The notes under the pieces were generated by a model. The model saw only the letters and a list, made by a program, of their open reading frames with translations, ran no database searches and had not been told where the DNA came from. 64,000 bases of DNA from Mycoplasmopsis pullorum (GTDB lineage: Bacteria > Bacillota_I > Bacilli_A > Mycoplasmatales > Metamycoplasmataceae): NCBI RefSeq assembly GCF_001900245.1, contig NZ_CP017813.1, forward strand, positions 186,001 through 250,000, given 5' to 3'. A program made the position numbers and the translations under genes. This document shows, piece by piece, positions 34,328 through 46,441 of this stretch. Each line of letters opens with the position of its first letter. Within the stretch, counting starts at the first letter, position 1.

Positions 34328-36695
34328 AAAAATATTATTAGAAATTGAAAATCTAAAAAAATACTTTGTTAATCGTTCACAAGTTAATAAAGCTGTTGAT
34401 GGTGTTAGTTTCAAAGTTCACGAAGGCGAAATTGTCGGATTAATCGGAGAATCAGGTTCAGGTAAAACAACAGTTGGACGTAGTTTATTAAGACTATACG
34501 ATGACTTTAATGGTTTTGTTACATTAGATGGACAAATCATTTCAGGAAAAAGAATTTCACGTGCTCGTAATAAACAAATGCGTCGTAACATTCAAATGAT
34601 TTTCCAGGATCCACATGCTTCACTTAACGGTCAAAAGACAATTTTCTCAATTTTAAAAGAACCATTACAAGTTAATGGAATCTTAAAAGATGAAATGCGT
34701 GACTTAAATCGTGATTGAAAAATTATTCGTGAAAACTTTTATTACACATTCTTAGAAAATTCGAAAAAAATCGAGTTAAATCGTTTAGTTGAATCGAATA
34801 AAAAAATCAAAAAATTGCATAAATCATGAGCTAAAAAATTCGAAAAAGTTGAGTTTTCAAATGCTAAAAGTTTAGATGATAATTTTAATGAATTTTTCTC
34901 ATACTTAAATGATAAGGGTACATTAAATTCTGACTTAATTTCTTTAATTTATAAAAGTAATACCGAGTTATTAGAACTTTATCATTCAAAACAAAAAGAC
35001 TTTAGAAATAAAGAAGTGGATTTTGATGAAAAAGATTTAGTTAAAGCTCAAGACGAGTTTGAACAAGCTCAAAAATTGACCAAACACTCAAAAGAATACT
35101 GAGAAGTTTTAGCTCAAAAAAATGAGTTAGTTGAGCAAATTAATACTCTTAAAGATACTAAAGCTGAAATTGCAAGTATTTCAAAAAATGTCTTTAATAA
35201 TATTATTGAAGAAGTAAAAAATGAATATAAATTACAAAGAAATAATGCACTTTATTCAACTAATTTAGACTTTTACTTTCACTCTTTAAAACTTAAATTT
35301 ATTGCTAAAGCAAAATTGAATTTCTTTAGAAGTAATAAAGCAAAATTAAAATATGTCTCATTTGATGATGCAAAAGAAATAGTTAAACAAATTGATTTAT
35401 ATAGTAAAGATATTTATTCACAAATGGATTCGTTTGATTTAACTAAAAAAGAATCAATTAAATTAATTAAAGAATTTTGTCAAAACTCATTCAAATATGA
35501 TGCTCAAGAGTTTTTTGCAATTTCAGAACAACAATTAAGTAACTTAAATGGTCAAATCGATTCATTAAATCAATCACTAACTCAAAAACAAGAAACATTA
35601 AATAAAATTAAAACAAATAAGGATTTAAACTTACAGGATCTTGAACCTTATTCACAAAAATTAGCAAAAGCTACACAAGTTCACGAAGAAGAGTTGAATA
35701 AATATGTTGAAAGTGTGACAACACGGATTGCTAATTTAGATCAAGAAATTGTGCAAGCAAATAAAGAACATGATGAATTAATGATTTTGGTTAAACAAAA
35801 CGATGAAAAATTAAACGAATTACACAAAAAATTCGTCGTATGATACAATGAAAGCATTTTAAAACCTTTAGAAGAACAAAATAAACAACAAAACGATAAA
35901 AATATTAAAACTAAATTAAAACAAGCAAAAGTTGATTTAAAAGTATTAGAAAGTAACGTTGAAGAAAGATTAGAAATTATTAGTTCTTTCAAAGCGGAAA
36001 GAAAATACTTATTAAAAGATCAAAGCAACATCTACAGACTTTTAGGATTAGATAAGTTTTACCATATTGTTAAAAACAAGAAAGTCCAAAAAGTACTTAA
36101 TTACGCATTAGATTTTGTTTATTTATACTTAATCAAAGGTTTATTTATTAAAAATAAAATTTATAAAGCTTTAGAAGATGTTGGATTACTAAAACAATTT
36201 GCTTATCGTTATCCACATGAATTTAGTGGTGGACAACGTCAAAGAATTGTTATTGCTAGAGCATTAATTACTAATCCAAAATTGATTGTAGCTGACGAAC
36301 CGATTGCTTCGCTTGATATTTCAATTCAAGCTCAAATTGTTAACTTATTAAAAGACTTGTGTCAACAAAAAAATATCGGTATGATTTTCATCGCTCATGA
36401 CTTAAGTATGATTGAATATGTTGCTGACCGTGTTGAAATTATGCACTTAGGTAAAATTGTTGAAAATGGTGTAACTGAAAAAATTTATGATAAACCAGTG
36501 CATCCATATACAATTAATTTATTTAAGGCAATTCCAAAAATTTCAAACGCAAATGAAAAATTTGAAAATGTATCGTTTGAGTTATCATACTTAGCAGAAC
36601 AAAAATTCCCGAATGTTCCAAAAGTTTTTGAAGTCGAAAAAGATCACTTTATTTACGGAACTGAAGAACAATTTAAGAAATGAACTAGCAAATAA
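34320..36695 (+). CDS. oppF: Oligopeptide ABC transporter ATP-binding protein OppF with large coiled-coil insertion
   Basis: 791 residues, more than twice the usual size. The N-terminal part has Walker A GESGSGKT (43-50) and Q-loop FQDP (95-98). The signature FSGGQRQR begins only at residue 635, followed by Walker B LIVADEP, an H-loop and the HPYT segment. The roughly 500 residues between are Lys/Glu/Gln-rich coiled-coil and helix, placed between Q-loop and signature. Large OppF proteins are known in mycoplasmas. The ATG at 34320, after GGAAAGG, is preferred to a TTG upstream. Confidence 0.93.
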
Positions 36696-36712
36696 TTCAT
36701 TTCGGAGTAAAA

Positions 36713-37186
36713 ATGAGAGTAATAAAAGATTATTTAGTAATTAATTGAAGGAGAATGTGAAAATACAAATACACTTATTTTTATTTAGTGTTTTCACTGC
36801 TAGGTTTTGTAGTTCTATTTTCTTCAAGTTTCTTTGTTTATAAAAGAGTTGCAGCTGACTCATTAAATTTTGCAGCTGCGGTTTCTTTCTTATTGATAGT
36901 TTTAGTTTTCTTACTCAAGAAATTATTTATCGACAATATGATGCAAAGACGCTCAAATAATAGAGAGGTACGTGAGAAATATCGTCGTGAAAGGTTATTT
37001 CAAAAATATACACCTGAAGAAAAGAGCGCTTATTTACGTTTAGAAGAAAAAAATCGAGCTAAAATCCAAGCTGCTCGCGAAAAGGAAATGTTAAACAAAA
37101 CCAATTTTATGCCATACTTACTATTGATTTTTTATGGTATCATTTTTATAGTAACTATAATAATTGTAATTATAACCAATGTATAA
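36713..37186 (+). CDS. Hypothetical membrane protein downstream of opp
   Basis: 157 residues with UGA Trp near the start. Three likely membrane helices: two close together (about 26-70) and one at the C-terminus (LLLIFYGIIFIVTIIIVII), with a highly charged Arg/Glu/Lys helix between. It starts 17 bases after oppF with GGAGT before the ATG, so it probably belongs to the opp transcript. The family is not recognised; a peptide-transport accessory role is only inference from position. Confidence 0.7.
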
Positions 37187-37200
37187 AACATTGGTTTTTT
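37174..37200 (+). terminator. Terminator after the opp transcription unit
   Basis: Perfect 9-bp stem aaccaatgt / acattggtt, overlapping the stop codon region, followed by six T. Confidence 0.8.
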
Positions 37201-37216
37201 ACATAAAGAAGGACAA

Positions 37217-38923
37217 ATGAATAAAATATTAAAAAGATTTTTATTAAGTGCAGGATTGATTAGTTCAAGCTCATTTGCAATTTTTTCTGCAGCTTGTACA
37301 AAGACTAATACAGAAACACCTAAGGATAAAGAAGCAGATAAACCAAAAGAACCTGTTGTAGAAACACTTAAAGAATTTAAAGTGACATCACTTGAACAAT
37401 TAAGAGAAGTTATTTCAAAAATCGATTTAAACAATAAAGACCAATTTGAAATTAAAATGGTAAATATTGAAGAAAAAGTTGAAGATAAATATGATCCTTT
37501 ATTTGCAAAATTACAAGATTGAGACCGAAATCAAATTGATTTAATTATAAGAAACAGTAAAATATTTAAAGAATTAGATGTAATTGATCTTTTTGATAGA
37601 TTTAATAAGTTTTGAAATGAAATATTAAATAATGTAATAGCGAAAGTTAAAGAAAAAATTAAAGCTGAAAACGCAGAATTAGAGAAAAAACTTGCTTCTT
37701 TAACAAATGTACCTGATGAAGGTGAAAAACCAAGTTCAAATGCTGAAAAACCAAATAAAGAACAAATTGAACAACAAATTGAAAGAAATAATGCGAATTT
37801 AGAATCTTTAGAAAAAGAAATTGAACCAAAAATTTTAGAAACACAAAAAAATGTAAATGACGATAAAGCGAAAGCAGAATCTTCACAAGATCATAATAAA
37901 TTAGAAATATTAGATACTATATTAGCATATGCAAACAATCCGATTTTCAATGTAGTTCCTCAACTTATTAGAATAGTTGAATCTGAAATCGATTTTACTA
38001 TCTTTGAAGAGGTTTCTAAACTTAAAAGAGAAACAGAGATTTTTGTTTCTCTTAATAAAGAAAGTGATTTTGTTTCAAGATCTGAATTTGCAAAACAATT
38101 AGATTATTATGATTCAATTTCAGGAACAGATTCTTTAAAAGAATTATCTTCAAATATTAAAAAACTCTCTTTTGATGAATTTGTGGAGAAATTTTCAAAT
38201 CAAAGTGATGAAAGCTTACCAAAATTTGTACTTAATTTTATGCGTTTCTTCATTTTGGTTAATAGTCAAAACGGAGTAGTTTATTCAGACTATGCTCATC
38301 ACGATATAGTTTCAGATTTAAAATTTAATTTCCCTGCAGATGGAACTGGATATTCAAACATTTCTAATTTATTTACTATTTATACTTTAAATGAGTCAAA
38401 TAAATTAAATTCTGTCTTTGGAGATAAATTAGTCTCAAGAGATGATTTAAACTTACCAGTGATTCCAAATGCAGATAATGCAGAAAACTCAAACAACACA
38501 AATTCTAACTCAGAAGTTACAGCATCTACAGAGTCTAATTCTAATTCAGAATCAGAAACTACAGGTGAAAATACTACAAATGAATCAAATTCAAGCTCTT
38601 CTGAAAATGAAAACAATACTCCAGAAGAAAAAGAATGAACAGCAATTGTCTCGCCAATAAAATTGAGCGATATTCTTAATATTAATAATTTAGAAAATTC
38701 AGTAATTTTAAAGGTTCCGCTTTTCTCAGGTCAACAAATTTACAAATATTGACTTTTTGTTAAAAATGTTAAATGATTAAAGACTGATGACGGACAAAAA
38801 GTGAAATTAGAACTAGAACTTGGTTTAGCTCCTTTTTTAAATTTAGAGATAAATCCTAAAGAGGCTGCTGCAGGATTGTATTCAGGAATGAACGCTTTCA
38901 TAAAAATAAACTTTAACGAATAA
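37217..38923 (+). CDS. Hypothetical lipoprotein with Ser/Asn/Glu-rich linker
   Basis: 568 residues with UGA Trp. The signal peptide ends in the lipobox SAAC (Cys27), so it is a surface lipoprotein. After a charged, Pro-containing linker come helical regions (about 140-230 strongly coiled-coil), and a low-complexity stretch of Asn, Ser, Thr and Glu around 420-470 that separates a C-terminal globular-looking part. The family is not recognised. It follows a terminator but only by 17 bases, so it may rely on read-through or on a weak promoter inside the previous gene. Confidence 0.75.
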
Positions 38924-38933
38924 TAATTTTTAG

Positions 38934-38966
38934 CAATATTTACAAAAATATTTTGTATTTTTATTA
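38934..38966 (+). terminator. Weak candidate terminator after the lipoprotein gene
   Basis: AT-only stem aatattt / aaatatt followed by TTGTATTTTTATT. Low stability. Confidence 0.35.
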
Positions 38967-39043
38967 ATTACTCTATAATATTCTTGCAAACCAAATTAGA
39001 AATAAAAAAATAAAAATTATTTTTTAAAAATTTATTTCTGTGT

Positions 39044-39049
39044 TATAAT
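39044..39049 (+). promoter_or_regulatory. -10 box of the tRNA-Gly gene
   Basis: TATAAT 15 bases before the tRNA. A second copy at 38974-38979, followed by a similar ttgcaa word, suggests a duplicated promoter. Confidence 0.55.
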
Positions 39050-39064
39050 TGATTTGCAAGACAC

Positions 39065-39138
39065 GCGAGTGTAGTTTAATGGTAGAACTTCAGCCTTCCA
39101 AGCTGACTGTGAGGGTTCGATTCCCTTCACTCGCTCCA
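39065..39138 (+). tRNA. trnG: tRNA-Gly (anticodon UCC)
   Basis: 74 bases with encoded CCA. Acceptor stem gcgagtg / cactcgc, anticodon stem-loop around cagccTTCCAAgctg with anticodon TCC, and a T-arm with GTTCGAT. Mollicutes often read all four glycine codons with this tRNA. Confidence 0.96.
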
Positions 39139-39229
39139 TTTCAGAAATGACCGAAAATACATTTTGAAAAAAATGTATTTTTTTTATTTTTTTAACATTT
39201 TTTCGCTTTATATTAATGAGGAGAAAAAA

Positions 39230-39871
39230 ATGATTTTATATAGACTAGGTGAAATTTTATATAAGAATGGTGCAAATGTAGTTTTTGAATCACAAGGAAT
39301 TGGTTATAGTATCCAAGTTCCAGATCATGAACGTTTAGAGATCAATCAAAAGTTGAAATTGTATGTTTTCGATGTGATGAATGATTATGTCAAACAGACT
39401 TTTGGATTTCGAGAATACTTAGAACGAGCTTTATTTGTTGATTTGATTTCCCTGAGTGGTATTGGAGTTAGAATTGCATTTAATTTGCTGGATAAAGGTT
39501 GAAAGGAGACTGCGATCGCCATCGCTCAGGATGATTTAGAATTTTTAACTTCTGCTTCTTATGTACAGGAGAAAAATGCTCGAATCATTGTCGCTAATTT
39601 AGGTAGTAAATGAGAAAAAATCTTAAAAACTAAGAACATACTAACCGCACAAGGAAATAATGTTGTGGACAACAAAAATACGGATAAAGCTTCGATTGAT
39701 AAAGAGATTTATGATGAAGTGTTCTTTTCGCTTAAACGTTTAGGTTTTAAGGATAAAGCAATCTCAGACGCTTTAATCAAGATTGAATCTTATACATCAC
39801 CAGAAAATTTAATTGAAAAAAGCATTGAATTAATCACAAGAGAAATGCATGCAAAAAGATATTCAGCCTAA
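39230..39871 (+). CDS. ruvA: Holliday junction helicase subunit RuvA
   Basis: 213 residues with two UGA Trp. RuvA binds four-way junctions and recruits RuvB. The N-terminal OB-like MILYRLGEILYKNG, the helix-hairpin-helix LISLSGIGVRIAFNLL and the C-terminal RuvB-binding helices (FFSLKRLGFKDKAI) are present. The ATG at 39230 directly follows GAGGAGAAAAAA; an upstream TTG would add a poor Phe-rich stretch. Its end overlaps ruvB by 23 bases. Confidence 0.92.
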
Positions 39872-40811
39872 AACATTTAGTGATTTTATTGGACAAAATC
39901 GCTTAATTACGACCATAAAAGCAATGATTGATAATGCTGAGCGTAAAAATCAATCTTTAGACCATTTATTATTTTATGGTCCACCGGGACTGGGAAAAAC
40001 AACTTTAGCAAATATCATTGCGAATCAGTTAAATGTTAAGGTTCACCAAATTCAAGCAGGTATTTTAGAGAAAAAATCTGATTTAATCGCACTTTTAACT
40101 AATGTAAATGAAAATGACATTATTTTTATTGATGAAATTCATTCTTTAAACAAGACAATAGAAGAAAGTTTATATAGTGCGATGGAATATTTTACTTTTA
40201 ATATGACCTTTGGTGTTGATGGTAATCAAAAAATTATTAAAATGAAACTTAAAAAGTTTACTTTAATTGGTGCAACTACTAAAATTCACTCATTATCTAA
40301 ACCGCTCAAAGAACGTTTTGGTTTAATTAGTTTTTTTCAACAATATTCATTTGATGAAATTTGTAAAATCATCACTATTTCAGCTCGCAAGTTGAGCATT
40401 GAAATTGATGAAGAAGCAATTAAGTTGATTGCTGAATTTTCACGTTCGACACCGAGAATTGCAAATCATTTACTCAAGCGATGTGATGATTTTAGTGCAA
40501 AAATGAATAAAAACTTAATTAGCAAAGAAGTTGTAAATAAAACATTTAAGTTTATTGAGTTGTACCAACACGGTCTAACACGTGAACACTTGGAATATTT
40601 GAATCTGTTAAGAGAAAATTTTAATGAAAAATGAGTTTCATTGCAAACTATCACTGCAATTTTATCTACAAGTAAAGATCAATTAATCGAAGATATTGAA
40701 TCAATTTTATTGCAAGAAAAATATATTGAAAAATCATCGAAAGGACGGAGAATAACATCTTTAGGAATTAATTACCTGATTAAGAATTTTAAGCTTACTA
40801 ATACCGTTTAA
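39849..40811 (+). CDS. ruvB: Holliday junction branch migration ATPase RuvB
   Basis: 320 residues with one UGA Trp. Walker A GPPGLGKT (44-51), Walker B IIFIDEIHSLN, sensor I LIGATTK, and the C-terminal winged helix ending ITSLGINYLI. It starts inside ruvA, so the two are translated together. RuvC, the resolvase, is not seen, as in other mycoplasmas. Confidence 0.95.
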
Positions 40812-40843
40812 AAAAACGTATTTTATGTTAACATTTATATTAT

Positions 40844-43438
40844 ATGAAAGATAAACTTAAAAGTTTGTTGACTTTAACTAATTGAAAGAGATTAATAATA
40901 TCAGCTATAACATTAATTGCTACAGTTTTAGCAATTGTTTTTGGTAGCGTTTTTTTCGTGTCAAAAAATCCTAATAAATCGATCGAATATGGTGGAGGAA
41001 TTGAGGTTTTAGTACAGGTTAAAAAGGACAACAAAAGTGCTGATGTAGAACTAACAAATAAAGTTTCAGATTCATTGTATGATCGTCTCAACGCAGGTGG
41101 TTTATCAAACGTTAACGTTTCAAGTGAAGGTGATGGTAAAATTCGTGTTACAAAAAGCGGTAATTTAACTGATACACAAAGAAAAGATTTTGAAGAAAAA
41201 ATTGCACGTAAACCAATCTTAACTGTTACTGACATTGATGTTAAACCATTATTCTACAATGGTCAATTCCAAGAAAACGGAAGTTTAGAAGTTGGTACAC
41301 CTTCTTCATGAATTCCACCTTTCCAAGAAAACGGAGCAAAATATGGTGGAAATGTTAATGGTCAAAATACAGTTAACTTAACATTAAAAGATTCTGATGC
41401 ACAAGCAGCTTGAACTAAAGCGACAGAATATATTTCTTCAAAAGCTTCGACTAATCAAAACTACATTTTAATTTGAAGTGATATTGAAGGAGCTTTAGAG
41501 CTTGCAAAAACCAAATATCCAGATGATTGAGAAAAAAGTAAACATAATTTATACAACTTCATGCATGTTAATAATGAAGCAATGACTTATACTACTGACT
41601 CAAATGGACAAATTAAAGTATTACAAAATACATTGAAAGAATCTGAATTTAATGCTAAAAAATATTTAATTAGTGTCGCAAGAGTTTCGGAACCGCTAAA
41701 CACAAAAACAGTTTCAATTAGTGGTAGCTTCACTCCTTCGGAAGCAACACAACTTGCAAACGATATTAACTATGGACTTAGTGATTATGATTTGGTTGTA
41801 CTTTCAAGTGTTTATGTTAACCAATCATTAAATGATTCAGCTTTCCAATCAGCAATGTTAGCGGGATTAGTGGTATTTGTTTTAATTGCTATTTTCATGA
41901 TTGTAAATTATGGATTACTTGGTGCTCTAAGTACAATTTCAATTGCTTTATACATCTTTTTAACATTATTAATGTTCACAGTTTTAAGAGGGGAATATAG
42001 TCCTTCAACAATTGCGGCTTTAATTATTGGTATTGGTATTTCAGTCGACGCAAATATTATTACTTTTGAGCGTCTCAAAAACGAGATTTATGCCGGTGAT
42101 ACAATAAAGAAAGCATATCGGAATGCAAACCGCTTTTCTTTAAGTTCGATTATCGATGCCAATATCACGACTATTATTGTTGCTTTTGCTCTATTTTACT
42201 TCGGAACAAAGAGCGTTAAAGGATTTAGTATTTCCTTAATGCTATCAATTATTTTCACTTTACTTGTAATGCTAGTCTTTACTCGTTTCATGTCATCATT
42301 AATTGTTGGTAGTGGAATTTTACAAAATAGATTGTGATTACTTGCAGGTGTTCATAAAAAGAATATTAAACGTGACAATTCACAAAAATTCTACATTCGC
42401 TTTAACTATATAAAACACGCTAAATGATTCGCTTTATCATCGCTAATTTTAATTATTGTTGGAGTTATCGTTTTTGTTTCGATCGGACTACAAAGTTCAA
42501 GTATTTTTGATGGATTAAATCGTTCAATCGAGTTTAAAGGTGGAGTTAGTGTTATTATCAGTGGTAATACTGAAACTCAATCATTAATTTCACAAATAAG
42601 AGCTGAACAAATCAAAGAATTTTTAGTTGCAAATGCTCAAAAATGAAATGTTAGTGACATTGAGAATTTAATTACAATTCAAAAAACAGATAATGCAACG
42701 AATAATTACGCAGTTTTATTTAAAACAACTCAAGATTTAAGTGATACAATTGCTCAAATTCAAAGTGATATACGTAATCAATTTAGTGATGTAAGTGTAA
42801 TTAGTTATACCGTTTCAAGTCGTGAAGCTAATGAATTAGTTTTAAATGCATTACTTGCTGTTTCGGTAAGTTTTATCGGTATTATTTTATATACACTTTT
42901 AAGAATGAGATGAACCTATTCAATTGCTGCAATTATTGGTTTACTACATGATTTAATTTTAGTTGTTGCATTTATTGTTTTAACCAGATTAGAAGTTTCT
43001 TCAATTATTGTTGCTGCAATGCTTTCAATTGTTGGTTTCTCGATTAATGATACAATTGTTACATTCGATCGTATTAAAGAAATTATTACTCATCAATATT
43101 CATCGCAAAAAGTTTTATCACGTGATGATATTAAAACAATTGCAAACAAAGCGATTTATTCAACTATTAAACGTAGTTTTTATACAACTTTAACAACTAT
43201 GATTTCGGTTGTCATCTTATTATTATTTAAAAATGCAACTGATTTCTCATTTAACATTACTATTTTATTTGGTATGGCGGTTGGTGCTTACTCATCAATT
43301 TTCATTTGTTCATGAATCTGAACTATTTTAGAAAATATCAGACAAAAAGGTATTAAGCACAGAATTAACACAGGTTATTGAAATGTTAATAATCCTGTTG
43401 AACAAACCTTTAAAGGAATTAACGATTTCCAACCATAA
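40844..43438 (+). CDS. secDF: Fused protein-export membrane protein SecDF
   Basis: 864 residues with many UGA Trp. SecD and SecF are fused: each half has one helix, a large external domain, then five helices. The SecD part shows NKSIEYGGGIEVLVQ and the proton-pathway GIGISVDANIITFERLK; the SecF part shows SIEFKGGVSV and SINDTIVTFDRIKE. It uses the proton gradient to help release translocated proteins. No Shine-Dalgarno is visible before the ATG; a very short leader is likely. Confidence 0.93.
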
Positions 43439-43453
43439 TTTTTCGAAAAAGAG

Positions 43454-43482
43454 TATGAATTTTTAATTCATATTTTTTTATT
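43454..43482 (+). terminator. Terminator of secDF
   Basis: 8-bp perfect stem tatgaatt / aattcata with loop ttt, followed by TTTTTTTATTTTTTTT. Confidence 0.75.
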
Positions 43483-43495
43483 TTTTTTAAAACAT

Positions 43496-43501
43496 TATAA
43501 A
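43496..43501 (+). promoter_or_regulatory. -10 box of nagA, near-leaderless
   Basis: TATAAA ends nine bases before the nagA ATG and no ribosome binding site is present. Confidence 0.45.
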
Positions 43502-43510
43502 ATTATAAAT

Positions 43511-44608
43511 ATGACAATCAAGGACGTTAAAATAATTAATTTTGATAACATCATCGAATGCGCAGATGTGGTGATTAAAGATAAAAAAATTGCACAAATT
43601 ATTCCGTCAAATAATCAATCTACAAAAATTTTAATTCCAGGTTTTTTCGATACTCACATTCACGGTTTTGTTGGACATGATGTCATGGATAGTGCAGAAG
43701 CAGTACAGAAAATTTCTTTAGCTCTTGCAAAAACAGGAGTTACCTCATTTTATCCAACTGCGATGACTAATACTTGGTCAAAAATTATTGAAAGCTTTCA
43801 AACAATTTCGAGCACAGAAGTTCAAGGAGCCAAAATTCAAGGTATTCACATTGAAGGTCCATTTTTAAAATTAGAAAAAAAAGGTGCTCACGATCCAAAA
43901 TTGCTTTTAGATGCTAATCGTGCAAATCTAACAGAATTAATTGAAGCTGGAAATGGTAAATTTAGAAAAATTTCAATCGATCCACTTTGCATCGATCATG
44001 ATAACATTCAATTTTTAATTCAAAATAATGTTGAAGTTTCGATTGGACACTCAAATGCTGAATTTAAAGTTGCCAATGAAGCTTTTAAATCAGGTGCAAC
44101 TAATACTTGTCACTTATGAAATGCTATGTCTGGAGTTGACTCAAGAAGACCAGGTATTGCTCAAGCGGCATTAATGAATAATCAAGTTTTTTCTGAATTA
44201 ATTTGTGATTTTTATCACGTTAATCCAGAAACTGTAAAATTTACAATTCAAAACAAAGGGACTGATAAAGTTGTAATGATTTCGGATGCAATTAAGCCTG
44301 CTTATGGAAGTGATGGTTTAAGTGTATCAGGTGGAATTCCGGTTGAAAAACACGGGATTGCGATAACCTTAGCTGGGACAAACACAATTGCAGGTAGCGG
44401 AATTTCACTTTATGATTCCTTTAAAAACTTAATTAAGATCGGATATACAATTCAAGAAGCGGTTCAAATGTGTTCATATAATCCTGCAGTCGCTTCAAAA
44501 GTTGAACAGATCGGTTATATTAAAGAAAATTATTACGCAGACTTTGTTTTATTAGATCAAAATTTAAATATTGAACATGTTTATGTCAATGGAAAGGAAA
44601 TACAATAA
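43511..44608 (+). CDS. nagA: N-acetylglucosamine-6-phosphate deacetylase
   Basis: 365 residues with one UGA Trp at 44117-44119. It removes acetate from GlcNAc-6-P. Visible: PGFFDTHIHGFVGHD, the metal ligand segment HIEGPFL, IGHSNAEF, the NTCHLWNAMS segment and the late ISDAIKPA with the catalytic Asp. It overlaps nagB by one base (TAATG). Together they turn amino sugar into fructose-6-phosphate and could use host-derived GlcNAc. Confidence 0.94.
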
Positions 44609-45330
44609 TGAATTTAAAAGTTGTTAAAAATTATGATGAGATGTCAAAAATCGGAGCAGAGATTTTTGCAAACGAAATTAACCAAAAAAATAAAATCAAC
44701 ATTTGTTTCGCTACCGGAAGCACACCTGTTGGAATGTATTCAGAATTAATCAAAATGTACCAAAAAAATGAAGTATCATTTAAAAATGTGACTTCATTTA
44801 ATTTAGACGAGTATGTTGGACTAGATGTTACTAATAAATGTTCATACCATTATTTTATGGACCAAAATTTATTTAACTATATTGATATTAATCGTGCAAA
44901 CATTAATTTTCCAGATGGAAATGGTGATTTAGCAAAAAACGCAAGTGATTATGAAAAAACAATTAAAGAAAAAGGTGGAATTGACTTAATGGTTCTTGGG
45001 ATTGGTGTAAATGCACACATCGCATTTAACGAACCTGGTTCACAAATCAATGATCGTACCAGAGAAGTAGAATTAACAGCAAGTACAATTAATTCAAATA
45101 AAATTTACTTTGACAATGAAAACGATGTACCAAAAACCGCCATCTCGATGGGGATTGGGACAATTTTAGAAGCTAAAAAGATTATTTTATTAGCTTCAGG
45201 AATTTCAAAAGCAGAAGCAATTTTAAACACAATCAAGGGACCGATTACTCCTGATGTACCTGCTTCATTTTTACAAACACATCCAGATGTGACTTTAATT
45301 ATTGATGAAGCTGCAGCAAGTAAATTATAA
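44608..45330 (+). CDS. nagB: Glucosamine-6-phosphate deaminase
   Basis: 240 residues. It converts glucosamine-6-P to fructose-6-P and ammonia. FATGSTPVGMY binds phosphate, FNLDEYVG carries the catalytic Asp, and GIGVNAHIAFNEPGS the active-site His and Glu. Translation is coupled to nagA. Ends at its own terminator. Confidence 0.96.
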   Translation: MNLKVVKNYDEMSKIGAEIFANEINQKNKINICFATGSTPVGMYSELIKMYQKNEVSFKNVTSFNLDEYVGLDVTNKCSYHYFMDQNLFNYIDINRANINFPDGNGDLAKNASDYEKTIKEKGGIDLMVLGIGVNAHIAFNEPGSQINDRTREVELTASTINSNKIYFDNENDVPKTAISMGIGTILEAKKIILLASGISKAEAILNTIKGPITPDVPASFLQTHPDVTLIIDEAAASKL

Positions 45331-45355
45331 AAATCCTTAGTGGATTTTTATTTTT
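45329..45355 (+). terminator. Terminator of nagAB
   Basis: Short stem aaaatcc / ggatttt with loop ttagt, followed by TATTTTTG. Confidence 0.7.
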
Positions 45356-45425
45356 GTTAGTTTTAATATAAAAAATATTAAAATATTTTTAATTAAATCT
45401 TGATTTAGTTTTAAAGAAGGATAAT

Positions 45426-46421
45426 ATGAAAAAAAGATTAATAAGCGGAATTAAACCGACTGGGGATTTAACACTAGGAAATTACCTAGGTGCTATTAAA
45501 AATTTCATCAAAATGCAGCGTGAGTACGAAACATATGTTTTTGTTGCTGATTTACACGCGTTGACCACTGGGGACAATAAACCAGAAGAATTATTAAAAC
45601 GTCGTAAAGAAATTGTTGCAATTTATTTAGCTTGTGGACTAGACCCAAAAGTTACCACAATTTTTTATCAATCTGACGTTTTAGAACATGGAATGATGCA
45701 ATGATTATTAAGTAACGAGACTGCACTTGGTGAACTTGAACGTATGACTCAGTTCAAAGACAAAGCACAAAAAGCGATTAAACAAGCTAATGGTACTGAA
45801 AAAATTCCTACTGGATTGTTAATGTATCCCACACTGATGGCTGGGGACATTTTACTTTATAATGTGGACTGCGTCCCTGTTGGGGAAGATCAAATTCAAC
45901 ATTTAGAATTAACTCGGACTATAGCAGCAAGAATGAATAAAAAATATAATTTTGACTTCAAAATACCAAAAGCGGTATTGCCACAAGTAGGTGCAAAAAT
46001 CAAATCTTTAAGTAATCCAGAAGTAAAAATGTCTAAAAGTGAACTTTCACAAAAAGGGACAATTTACTTACTTGAAGATCCTGAAAGTGCATACAAAAAA
46101 ATTATGAAATCTGTGACTGATTCAGAAAATAAGGTTTACATTTCTGATGAAAAGCCAGGTGTATTAAATTTATTAACCATTTATGCTGCAATTAAAGATA
46201 TTTCTTTAGAAGAAGCTGAAAGAATTTTTGCTTCTGCTAACTATAAAGATTTTAAACATGAAGTTGCAACTGTAGTTAAAGAAGAATTGATTAAAATTCA
46301 GACCAAATATAATGAAGCATTAACTCAAATTGAGCAAGTCTCAAAAGAAGGTGCAATTAAAGCTCAAGAAGTTGCAAAAGACATACTTGATAGATTAATG
46401 CGTAATATGGGGTTTAAATAA
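45426..46421 (+). CDS. trpS: Tryptophanyl-tRNA synthetase
   Basis: 331 residues with a UGA-coded Trp. ISGIKPTGDLTLGNYLGAI holds the HIGH-like motif, LMYPTLMAGDILLYN is typical of the family, and VKMSKSEL is the KMSKS loop. In this organism it must charge the tRNA that reads UGA as well as UGG. AAAGAAGG precedes the ATG; thrS follows after 20 bases. Confidence 0.96.
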
Positions 46422-46441
46422 TAAAAAAAGGAAACTTAAAA

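Noticed and set aside
44117-44119. nagA, leuS, lon, secDF and others as frameshifted or truncated pseudogenes
   Set aside because: Every internal stop is TGA in one unbroken frame at Trp-like positions, which is normal for genetic code 4.
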